Positions 1 through 8,034 of a stretch of DNA of 64,000 bases are shown here, one piece after another (the first letter of the stretch is position 1; each line of letters begins with the position of its first letter). Origin of the DNA: Oscillospiraceae bacterium (GTDB lineage: Bacteria; Bacillota; Clostridia; Oscillospirales; Oscillospiraceae). The translations under genes and the position numbers were made by a program. The stretch is from positions 1 to 64,000 of the forward strand of contig JAFTFT010000029.1 of assembly GCA_017458335.1 (NCBI GenBank), in the 5' to 3' direction. The notes below the pieces were generated by a model that saw only the letters and a list, made by a program, of their open reading frames with translations, searched no databases and was not told the origin of the DNA.

Positions 1-122
1 ATTTTTTGATTTTTGTCAAGCACTTTTTTGCAGTTTTGCAAAAATATTCCGCTCTCCAGCATTTACCGGAGAACGGATGGAGGTTGTATTAACCCGGCAG
101 ATTGCCGGATAAACTGGAGTGA

Positions 123-932
123 GAACTTTTCACTCTCAAGTTTGTTACCAACATCGCCATCTATCCCATCGTGTATTTTCTCTTCAAAGAGGATCTGGCG
201 ACGCTGAATGTTGTTCTGGTGCTTACCGCCCAGCTGGTTGTATGGGTCCTGATGCTGGTCATCCTCTACTCCGTCATCTCCGACACGCTTGCAATGTCGA
301 AAATGAGGGAACAGAACCGGATCATGGAACTGAAGGAGAGTCAGTTCCGCTCCCAGCAGAAGTACATCCAGGCTTCCGAGCGGACACGGCATGATTTCCG
401 GCATAACGTTCTGACCCTGACGGAGCTTTATGAAGCAGGCGATCTGGAGGAACTGGGAAAGTATCTTCATCAGTTCGTCGAATCTGTCCCTGCAAACGAA
501 ACGGCCGCCTTCTGCGCCAACGCCGCGCTCAACGCCCTGCTCAATTATTACGTCCACGTTACCGCCCTGAACAAGATCCGTTTTACCCTGCAGATCAAGC
601 TTCCGGAAGAGCTGCCGGTCTCGGATGTCGATCTGTGCAGCATGGTGGGGAACATCCTTGAAAATGCCGTCATCGCCTGTCAGGAAGCCGAGGAAAAGAC
701 CATCCGGCTTGCGGTGATCGGCGAGCCGGGCGGACAGCTCTATCTTGTCGCGGTCAACAGTTTCAACGGCATTGTCCGGCAGAAGAACGGGACATACTAT
801 TCCACCAAACGGAAACAGGCCGGCGTCGGTCTCTCCTCCGTCGCCGCAACCGCCGAGAGCTACGGCGGCGTTGCACAGTTCTCCCACGAGGGGAAACAGT
901 TTTTCAGCAATGTCGCGATTCCTCTGGTGTAA
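123..932 (+). pseudogene. 5'-truncated GHKL sensor histidine kinase (AgrC-like)
   Basis: This is the C-terminal part of a receptor histidine kinase of the AgrC/CitA-like GHKL type. The frame is open from a TGA at 120; the first usable start is GTG at 171, but membrane-type sequence is already in frame before it, so the amino-terminal sensor appears lost. From the start there are one or two membrane segments, then a coiled linker, the phosphoacceptor box ERTRHDFRHN, the N box GNILENAVIA and a G box QAGVGLSSV. The ATPase half therefore looks intact. No response regulator is adjacent in the window. It could still be expressed as a short kinase; I favour a remnant because family members normally carry about 200 more N-terminal residues. 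Confidence 0.6.
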
Positions 933-946
933 CTGGAAAAGAAAAA

Positions 947-991
947 GACACGCTGCCATGATCCGTCCCGCAGGGATCCGGCAGCGTGTTT
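947..991. terminator. bidirectional terminator between convergent genes
   Basis: A 10-bp inverted repeat (ACACGCTGCC at 948-957 and its complement at 980-989) lies between the convergent kinase remnant and the BTAD regulator. T-rich sequence follows on the plus strand and A-rich sequence precedes it, so it can serve both genes. Confidence 0.6.
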
Positions 992-1005
992 GCAATCCGT
1001 CCGGC

Positions 1006-2180
1006 TCAGAGAGGCTGCCGGTCAAAGCGGATGTCGATCCGCGGATTCCGTTCCGCCAGGGCTGTACGGAGCTGCGTCTGCAGTTTCGTGCATTCTTTTT
1101 CGTCTTCGGTCAGCAGGGCAAGATACTGTCTGCTTCCATACCGGCAGAGGACGTCCGTCGCCCTCAGGCAGCTGCGCAGCATCATTTCGACTTCCTCTCG
1201 AAGCCATTGCTGCCCGGCATCGTTTTCCCGCGTCTGCTCCCCGGATTCCGTCAGCGTGCAGAGCATCAGGAAAGCGGGAAACCCCTCCGCTTTCGAGGCT
1301 CGCTGCACCATGCGGCAGATGCTTTCAAAGCCGTCATAGCTGCAGATCAGCGCTCCATACGCGAAAACCGGTTTTTCCGTCAGTTTCTTTCGAAAGGAAT
1401 CCAGATCGGTCGGGGCCGGCCGCAGCAGCTCAATTTGATTCCGCAGCTCGATCATATGCCTGCCGGGAAGCACACTGAGTTCTTCCCGATAGACGCGCTC
1501 TGTTTCTCGATAAAGCAGATCGGCTTCCGCACTGCGCTTCAGCCCGATCAGGGCTTCTATTTCGAGCGTCTCCCAGTGGCAGAACGGCTGTACCTGAGCC
1601 GCATGTTTTGCGAGGGCTTTCAGGGTGTCAAACTTTTTTTCCTTTTTCAGGAAAGTCGCTGCACCAATGACGCAGTCATGGAAGAGCTCCCGGTAATGCC
1701 TTGCTTCGTGAGAAGCCCAAAGGCTGTCTGTGCGCATCGGCAGAAACTCCCCGGGATACTGATAACAAGCCGTGAGACGTGCTCTGCACCCCTCCTCCGG
1801 ATCCTCGCACGCTTTCGCGGCTCGGCACAGCCGTTCGAAGGCTTCGGTATCACGTATGACCGGAATTTTTTCGGTCCAATAATACCGGCCATCCCTTTGT
1901 TCGATATAATCACCGTCCGGCAGATCAAAAGCCTTCAACCGCTGACGCAGGTTATAGAGCAGCACGTTCAGAGAATGCGTGACATTTCTCAGATTCCGGT
2001 CGTAGAACAGCTCCTCCACCAGTTGACCGCGCGCCACGCCCTGTTCCGGATCAAGCAGGAGCATCTGCAGAAAACAGAGCATCTGAGTTCCGCCGGTTTT
2101 GACATCGCTGAAGATCTCCGCGCCGTTCCACCTGACGGAAAAAGAGCCTAAAATTGTACATACAGTGTGTTGTTGTCCAT
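1006..2180 (-). CDS. BTAD-domain regulator with degenerate GGDEF-like C-terminus; frameshift near the start
   Basis: A bacterial transcriptional activator (BTAD/SARP-like) protein. The N-terminal winged-helix part contains ATHSL-like NVTHSLNVLLYNLRQRL, followed by TPR-like helices of the BTAD domain. The last ~100 residues resemble a diguanylate-cyclase fold (LRATDVLCRYGSRQYLALL) in which GGDEF is replaced, so no cyclase activity is expected. The continuous frame begins only with an internal ATG at 2082. An ATG at 2178-2180 with an upstream AGAGGG opens the natural start (MDNNTLYVQF), but hits a stop at an A/T run, 2150-2153; one extra T on the coding strand would join it to LGSFSVRWNG in the long frame. 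It is paralogous to the gene at 19736-20923. A sequencing slip or a real inactivating mutation would look the same. Confidence 0.75.
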
Positions 2181-2319
2181 GTCTGCGTTACCCTCTGGGC
2201 ATCGAAAACCGACGAACCCTCTTCCATGTTTGTACAGTTTTATACCGCTGTGCCCGGAAGAACACAAGCGTTCTGGGATTACCGGCGCGCAATCCGTGAA
2301 AATCGGCATACCCGTAACG

Positions 2320-2353
2320 CCGCGACACCCCGCCTTTCGGCGGGGTGTCGCGG
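2320..2353. repeat. perfect 15-bp hairpin, loop TTTC
   Basis: Arms 2320-2334 and 2339-2353 are perfectly complementary and very GC-rich. It lies between cysK and the BTAD gene. There is no clear T tract on either side, so it may be a second RNA hairpin after the cysK terminator rather than a terminator itself. Confidence 0.55.
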
Positions 2354-2369
2354 GTTATGAGTTGAGAAA

Positions 2370-2399
2370 TCCGGCATCCGGGATCTTCCGGATGCCGGA
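2370..2399 (-). terminator. cysK terminator
   Basis: A 12-bp inverted repeat (TCCGGCATCCGG and its complement) sits 8 bases after the cysK stop on the minus strand and is followed by ATTTCTC. Confidence 0.65.
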
Positions 2400-2406
2400 C
2401 TGAGTT

Positions 2407-3339
2407 TTACTCCGCAAAGAGCGGCGTGGAAAGGTATCTGTCGCCGGTATCCGGTAAAAGGGCGACGATCGTCTTACCCTTGTTCTCCGGCCGCTTTGCC
2501 AGCTGAACCGCGGCCCAGACCGCTGCGCCGGAGGAGATTCCGACCAGGACGCCTTCCGTACGGCCGACCTTTTTCCCCGCCGCAAAAGCATCTTCATTTT
2601 CCACGGCAATGATTTCATCATACACGGCCGTGTTCAGTACGTCCGGGACAAAGCCGGCGCCGATCCCCTGAATCTTGTGGGCGCCTGCCGTTCCCCTGGA
2701 GAGCACGGGCGAGCCGGCGGGTTCCACCGCCACAACCTTCACCGCCGGATTCTGTTCCTTGAGATACTCGCCAACTCCTGTGATCGTTCCGCCGGTTCCG
2801 ACGCCGGCAACAAAGATATCCACCTTCCCATCGGTATCCGTCCAGATCTCCGGACCGGTCGTCGCCCTGTGGACGGCGGGATTCGCCGGGTTGACAAACT
2901 GCCCGGGGATGAAGGCATCGGGGATCTCCCCGGCCAGTTCGTCAGCCCTGGCAATGGCGCCTTTCATGCCCTTGGAGCCCTCGGTAAGCACCAGCTCTGC
3001 GCCGTAGGCCTTCATCAGCTGTCGACGCTCCACGCTCATGGTTTCAGGCATGACGATGATAATCCGATAGCCTCTTGCCGCCGCAACGGAAGCAAGTCCG
3101 ATGCCGGTGTTGCCGGAGGTGGGCTCGATGATTACAGAACCCGGCTTCAGCAGTCCTTTCGCCTCCGCGTCGTCGATCATTGCCTTGGCGATGCGGTCTT
3201 TGACGGAGCCGGCGGGGTTAAAGTATTCCAGTTTCGCAAGAATCGTGGCTTCCAGGCCTTCTTCTTTTTCAAGCTTCGTGAGCTCCAGCAGCGGGGTCTT
3301 CCCGATCAGCTGATCTGCGGATGTATAGATGTTGGACAT
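2407..3339 (-). CDS. cysK: cysteine synthase A (O-acetylserine sulfhydrylase)
   Basis: A PLP enzyme that makes L-cysteine from O-acetylserine and sulfide in the cytoplasm. At 310 residues it has the usual CysK length. The PLP lysine is in NPAGSVKDR, the substrate-binding loop is TSGNTG, the phosphate-binding glycine loop is GVGTGGT, and SSGAA and LLPDTGDRY lie near the C-terminus as in true CysK. The ATG at 3339 has an AGGAGG site that overlaps the stop of a 28-codon upstream frame (3344-3430). The gene sits behind a Cys-rich leader and attenuator, so it is probably switched on by cysteine shortage. A second synthase-like gene (43120-44031) is more like MccA, which leaves this as the general cysteine synthase. 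Confidence 0.95.
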   Translation of the reverse strand: MSNIYTSADQLIGKTPLLELTKLEKEEGLEATILAKLEYFNPAGSVKDRIAKAMIDDAEAKGLLKPGSVIIEPTSGNTGIGLASVAAARGYRIIIVMPETMSVERRQLMKAYGAELVLTEGSKGMKGAIARADELAGEIPDAFIPGQFVNPANPAVHRATTGPEIWTDTDGKVDIFVAGVGTGGTITGVGEYLKEQNPAVKVVAVEPAGSPVLSRGTAGAHKIQGIGAGFVPDVLNTAVYDEIIAVENEDAFAAGKKVGRTEGVLVGISSGAAVWAAVQLAKRPENKGKTIVALLPDTGDRYLSTPLFAE

Positions 3340-3343
3340 GGTG

Positions 3344-3430
3344 TTATCCTCCTGTTTTTATCGTATTGTTTTGGGGTATCTGTCTTTCGGGCAGGGGACA
3401 ACATCGTTCTTTCAGCAGTATCATGGTCAT
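3344..3430 (-). CDS. small upstream frame in the cysK leader, 28 codons
   Basis: An ATG with a strong GGAGGAAGG site opens a 28-residue frame ([17 protein letters not shown]...) ending in TAA 4 bases before the cysK ATG. The cysK ribosome site lies inside its last codons, so translation of cysK could be coupled to it. It contains a Cys-Cys pair at residues 10-11. It lies downstream of the attenuator terminator, so it would act as a second, translational layer. No homology is recognised and it may be regulatory only. Confidence 0.45.
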   Translation of the reverse strand: MTMILLKERCCPLPERQIPQNNTIKTGG

Positions 3431-3479
3431 GATTCCTTCCTCCCTGTTTGAACGCGGTCATGTTGTTTTCAGGTCACTC

Positions 3480-3515
3480 AAAATAAAGAAACCGGGAACC
3501 CCATCGGGTCCCCGG
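3480..3515 (-). terminator. attenuator terminator of the cysK leader
   Basis: The transcript can form a 10-bp stem (arms 3506-3515 and 3492-3501, one G-U pair) with a GATG loop, followed by TTTCTTTATTTT. It lies between the Cys-rich leader and cysK. A copy of part of the 3' arm, CTCCGG (3531-3536), directly follows the leader stop and could pair with the 5' arm CCGGGG to form an antiterminator. The pairing is inferred by eye. Confidence 0.75.
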
Positions 3516-3537
3516 ATAAAAGCGGTTTCACCGGAGG

Positions 3538-3618
3538 TCAAATGGGTATGGCAAAGCACACGCGCCTCTCACAGCACATGTCACAACACATCATTCTGTT
3601 AACGATTGCCCTACGCAT
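3538..3618 (-). CDS. Cys-rich leader peptide 1 (26 aa), upstream of cysK
   Basis: A 26-codon frame with ATG at 3618 and a good site, CCGGAGG, 5 bases before it. Residues 9-17 read MMCCDMCCE and Cys occurs at 11, 12, 15, 16 and 21, so five of 26 codons are Cys. It is followed at once by an intrinsic terminator and then cysK. It matches leader 2 (46860-46940) in length, in the position of the Cys run and in the closing PI/PV. By analogy with amino-acid attenuators, ribosome stalling at the Cys codons when charged tRNA-Cys is scarce would prevent terminator formation. The peptide itself is probably not functional. Confidence 0.8.
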   Translation of the reverse strand: MRRAIVNRMMCCDMCCERRVCFAIPI

Positions 3619-3638
3619 AGCTGCCTCCGGGTAAATTA

Positions 3639-3684
3639 CCTATTAACATAGTATGTTTATAGCACATAAATTTTTTCCTGTCAA
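3639..3684 (-). promoter_or_regulatory. sigma-A promoter and 17-bp quasi-palindrome of the cysK leader
   Basis: On the minus strand TTGACA (3679-3684), a 17-bp spacer and TATAAA (3656-3661) form a near-perfect promoter. Immediately downstream is CATACTATGTTAATAGG (3639-3655). Closely related words occur at 46968-46984 and 52302-52318, which suggests a shared regulator site near the transcription start. Confidence 0.8.
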
Positions 3685-3692
3685 CCCTTTTT

Positions 3693-3724
3693 TTAAAAAA
3701 ACACCCCGCCGGATGGCGGGGTGT
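3693..3724 (-). terminator. enolase terminator
   Basis: Arms ACACCCCGCC (3701-3710) and its complement (3715-3724), with a run of eight T on the minus strand, follow the enolase stop. It insulates eno from the cysK leader promoter 9 bases further on. Confidence 0.85.
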
Positions 3725-3747
3725 CATTCTTTCTGTGGACTTGTGTC

Positions 3748-5040
<1,293 letters not shown>

Positions 5041-5191
5041 TCAGTAATACCTCCTGTAATATGGTGGATAGATTATAACCCAAACCGGTATAAAAAGAAA
5101 GACAAAAGCATGAACCGTCCGCGAATTTGTCAAAAATGACGAATCTTTGGCAAAAAATATGAAAACACGGCTTCTCTCTTGTGCAGGAAGA

Positions 5192-5220
5192 TTGCGAAGA
5201 GCGGAAAAGTGTGGTATGAT
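5192..5220 (+). promoter_or_regulatory. promoter of the barnase-like gene
   Basis: TTGCGA (5192-5197), a 17-bp spacer and TATGAT (5215-5220) precede the RNase gene by about 40 bases. The rest of the 225-base gap holds the enolase promoter and no gene. Confidence 0.55.
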
Positions 5221-5262
5221 GCGCCTTGAACTCTTCGTCTTGATAGGAAAGGCAGACAAAAC

Positions 5263-5850
5263 ATGAACAAACTTCGCCGCTTTTTACCGATTGTTCTTTT
5301 GATCCTTGTCCTGGCGTTTTATCTCTATCCGTCCGGAGACGGCGCCGTCACGCCCTCTGCTCCTTCGGTCGCCGCTTCCACGGATGCACAGAATCTCGCC
5401 GCTTCTTCTCCGAAGGCCTCCGCGAAGCCCGATCCCTCGCCGGCGAAGCCGAAGTCGGATGCACAGAAGACTTCCGCAGACTCCGCTTCCGACGGTGAAG
5501 AGGAGGAACTTCTCCCGGAGGACGGCAGTTATACCACCAAGGATGACGTGGCGCTGTATCTGCACCAGTACGGGCATCTTCCCTCCAACTTCATCACCAA
5601 GAAGGAGGCACGGGCAGCCGGCTGGCCCGGCGGAAGCCTGGAAGAGTACTTTCCCGGCATGTGTATCGGCGGTGATTATTTCGGCAACTACGAAGAGAAG
5701 CTCCCCAAAGCAAAAGGCCGCACCTGGACCGAATGCGACATCAACACCCTGGGCAAGCGGTCCCGCGGCGCGGAGCGCATCATTTTTTCCAATGACGGTC
5801 TGATCTATTATACCGACGACCATTACGAGAGCTATACCCAGCTGTATTGA
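5263..5850 (+). CDS. exported barnase-family ribonuclease
   Basis: A guanyl-specific microbial RNase (ribonuclease N1/T1, barnase branch) carried on a membrane or export leader. Residues 1-25 are a basic start plus hydrophobic segment; residues ~28-85 are a Pro/Ala/Ser/Lys-rich linker with an acidic end. The last ~105 residues align along barnase: LPSNFITK (Lys27 equivalent), RTWTECDIN (Glu73), the arginines in GKRSRGAERI (Arg83 and Arg87) and DDHYESY (His102). All catalytic residues seem present, so it should be active outside the cell or in the envelope. The start follows GGAAAGG. It precedes a permease by 12 bases. No barstar-like inhibitor is seen in the window, which fits either strict export or an inhibitor elsewhere. 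Confidence 0.85.
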   Translation: MNKLRRFLPIVLLILVLAFYLYPSGDGAVTPSAPSVAASTDAQNLAASSPKASAKPDPSPAKPKSDAQKTSADSASDGEEEELLPEDGSYTTKDDVALYLHQYGHLPSNFITKKEARAAGWPGGSLEEYFPGMCIGGDYFGNYEEKLPKAKGRTWTECDINTLGKRSRGAERIIFSNDGLIYYTDDHYESYTQLY

Positions 5851-5862
5851 TTGGAGAATATC

Positions 5863-6936
5863 ATGAACAAATTTCAGGAATTTCTGAAGCGGAAGAACAT
5901 TGTCTTTTCCGGAAAACGTTACGGCATTGACGCCCTCGGTGCCATGGCACAAGGCCTGTTCTGCTCGCTGCTGATCGGGACGATCATCCGCACGCTGGGC
6001 AGCCAGCTGAAGATTCCCTTCCTGGTGGATATCGGCACCTATGCGATGGCGGTCTCCGGGCCTGCCATGGCGGTTGCCATCGGCTATGCCCTGCAGGCGC
6101 CTCCGATGGTGCTCTTCTCTCTGGCGGCGGTGGGCTGGGCCTCCAACGCGGAAGGCGGCGCCGGCGGACCGCTGGCCGTCCTCATCATTGCCATCATCGC
6201 GGCGGAATTTGGAAAGGCCGTCAGCAAGGAGACCAAGATCGACCTGCTCGTAACGCCGGCCGTCACCATCATCGTCGGGGTTGCGCTGGCAAAGCTCATC
6301 GCGCCGCCCATCGGCAAGGCCGCCTCTGCCTTCGGCATCGTCATCGACAACGCCACCAGGCTCCAGCCCTTCTGGATGGGCATCGCGGTTTCGGTCCTGG
6401 TCGGTGTTGCGCTGACGCTTCCGATCTCGTCTGCGGCCATCTGCTCGGTTCTTCAGCTGACCGGCCTCGCGGGCGGCGCCGCGGTGGCGGGCTGCTGTGC
6501 CCAGATGGTTGGCTTTGCCGTGATGAGCTTCCGGGAAAACCGCTGGGGCGGGCTGGTATCCCAGGGACTCGGAACCTCCATGCTCCAGATGCCCAACATC
6601 ATTCGCAACCCCCGCATCTGGATTCCTCCCATCGTCGCTTCGGCCATCACCGGGCCCCTCGCCACCTGCCTCTTCCGACTGGAAATGAACGGCGCCCCCA
6701 TCAATTCCGGCATGGGGACCTGCGGTCTCTGCGGGCAGATCGGCATCTGGACCGGCTGGGTCGAGCCCAGTGCCGAAGCCGCCGCCAAGGGCGCCGTGGC
6801 CATCACGCCCTCCGGCTTTGACTGGCTGGGGCTTGTGCTGATCTGCTTTGTGCTGCCGGCGGTGCTCTGCCCGCTGCTGAATGCCGTATGCCGGAAACTC
6901 GGCTGGGTAAAAGACGGAGATCTCAAGCTGAGCTGA
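5863..6936 (+). CDS. PTS EIIC-like membrane permease (PTS_EIIC_2 type)
   Basis: A polytopic membrane protein of the PTS_EIIC_2 family, related to sugar-transporting PTS IIC domains but without A or B domains. About eight to ten hydrophobic segments cover the protein, with glycine-rich stretches such as SNAEGGAGGP and the conserved-looking GGLVSQGLGTSMLQMPN and NSGMGTCGLCGQIG. I start it at ATG 5863, which has GGAGAA upstream, rather than at the earlier TTG. It follows the RNase gene closely, probably in one transcript. Substrate unknown; cofactor PTS components are not nearby. Confidence 0.8.
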   Translation: MNKFQEFLKRKNIVFSGKRYGIDALGAMAQGLFCSLLIGTIIRTLGSQLKIPFLVDIGTYAMAVSGPAMAVAIGYALQAPPMVLFSLAAVGWASNAEGGAGGPLAVLIIAIIAAEFGKAVSKETKIDLLVTPAVTIIVGVALAKLIAPPIGKAASAFGIVIDNATRLQPFWMGIAVSVLVGVALTLPISSAAICSVLQLTGLAGGAAVAGCCAQMVGFAVMSFRENRWGGLVSQGLGTSMLQMPNIIRNPRIWIPPIVASAITGPLATCLFRLEMNGAPINSGMGTCGLCGQIGIWTGWVEPSAEAAAKGAVAITPSGFDWLGLVLICFVLPAVLCPLLNAVCRKLGWVKDGDLKLS

Positions 6937-6954
6937 ATGGACCATAACAAAAAC

Positions 6955-6997
6955 CGGCATCGCAGAAAACGCTTTCCTGCGATGCCGATTTTATTAT
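6955..6997. terminator. bidirectional terminator
   Basis: Arms CGGCATCGCAG (6955-6965) and complement (6977-6987), then ATTTTATTATTTTT on the plus strand and A/T-rich sequence on the minus side. It separates the permease from the convergent LRR operon. Confidence 0.8.
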
Positions 6998-6999
6998 TT

Positions 7000-8016
7000 T
7001 TATTTGATTTCCCAGGAAACATAGCGATAGAGCGGGTCTTTGGACTTGATGCTGTAGTTCAGGGTGTCATATTCCATCTGATCCCGCAGCAGGGCATAGC
7101 GCGGTGCGTATCCTTTCCGCGCCTCCGAGTAGTAAGGCTGCTTCTTGTACCATTCCAGTTTTTCCCCGGTGAGGTTCGCCCCGCGCCGCCAGGCACCCTC
7201 GGAGCTCTCCCAGTACTCATTCTCCACCTCGCAGTCCGGGTGCAGTTCGCGGTAGTGATCCACCTGCTCCTGCGGTACCGGGCACGAGATAAACGGGCCA
7301 AGGAAAAAACGTTCCAGTTCCAGATCATAGATCGGGCTGATATCCTTCAGCATGGGGCAGTGCCCAACATTCAGATGCTTCAGGTTTTTGAGTCCGGCCA
7401 GCGGCGTCAGGTCATTCGTCCGGGAGTAGAACAGCTCCAGATACTCGAGCTTCTCGCAGTCTGCCAGCGGCGTCAGGTCTCCAAGCGGGTTCATCGCGAT
7501 GATCAGGACCTCGAGATCCGGCAGATACCGCACAAAAGAGAGATCGGTGATGTCTTCGTTATGGCCGATATCCAAAAACCGGAGTTTCGTAAAATATTTG
7601 AATTTTTCCAGATCGTGATTCGTGACATTTCCGCCGATGGAAGGGCTGGAGGCCAGGATGCGGGTCGCGTCGGTCCGGGCGGTATACTGCAGGCCGAAAT
7701 TGATGCGCCAGACGACTTCGGTCTCCGGAAGCGCGTCCCGGATCACCGCCATATCTTCATTTCGCACGCCGCAGCTGTCCATCACCAGGCGCTTCAGGTT
7801 CGGCATGCGGCTGACGATTTTCAGCACATCCCGCCAGCCGTCTCCGATTTTGATATAGCTGAGGTCAAGTTCTTCATCCTCGAGGCTGAAGTCCACGCCG
7901 TAGAGGTTCAGCCGTTCCGTCTTCTCCGCGGACAGCGCCGGCTTCGCAGCTCCGCAGCCGATCAGAACCAGTCCCAGAACCAGAAACAGAAGAAGGATCT
8001 TTTCTCTGCTCTTCAT
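7000..8016 (-). CDS. leucine-rich-repeat lipoprotein (shorter paralogue)
   Basis: A predicted cell-surface lipoprotein of ~338 residues. The start at 8016 gives a basic start, a hydrophobic core and a lipobox LIGC near residue 20; GGGGGA lies 7 bases upstream. The mature part holds LRR units such as FTKLRFLDIGHNEDITDLSF, YLPDLEVLIIAMNPLGDL and LKNLKHLNVGHCPMLKDISP. The C-terminal ~80 residues (cysteine in FISCPVPQEQ, then WYKKQPYYSEA) are a conserved tail shared with the upstream paralogue. It is the last gene of an operon with a membrane glycosyltransferase; role unknown, possibly adhesion or cell-wall interaction. Confidence 0.8.
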   Translation of the reverse strand: MKSREKILLLFLVLGLVLIGCGAAKPALSAEKTERLNLYGVDFSLEDEELDLSYIKIGDGWRDVLKIVSRMPNLKRLVMDSCGVRNEDMAVIRDALPETEVVWRINFGLQYTARTDATRILASSPSIGGNVTNHDLEKFKYFTKLRFLDIGHNEDITDLSFVRYLPDLEVLIIAMNPLGDLTPLADCEKLEYLELFYSRTNDLTPLAGLKNLKHLNVGHCPMLKDISPIYDLELERFFLGPFISCPVPQEQVDHYRELHPDCEVENEYWESSEGAWRRGANLTGEKLEWYKKQPYYSEARKGYAPRYALLRDQMEYDTLNYSIKSKDPLYRYVSWEIK

Positions 8017-8034
8017 ACCTGTTTCCCCCATTTC

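Noticed and set aside
13-207. Small plus-strand gene at the window start
   Set aside because: No ribosome site or domain; it overlaps the kinase remnant in another frame.
3340-3700. T-box or SAM riboswitch before cysK
   Set aside because: I see no T-box AGGGUGGNACCGCG word and no SAM-box core; the Cys-rich frame plus terminator explains the region better.
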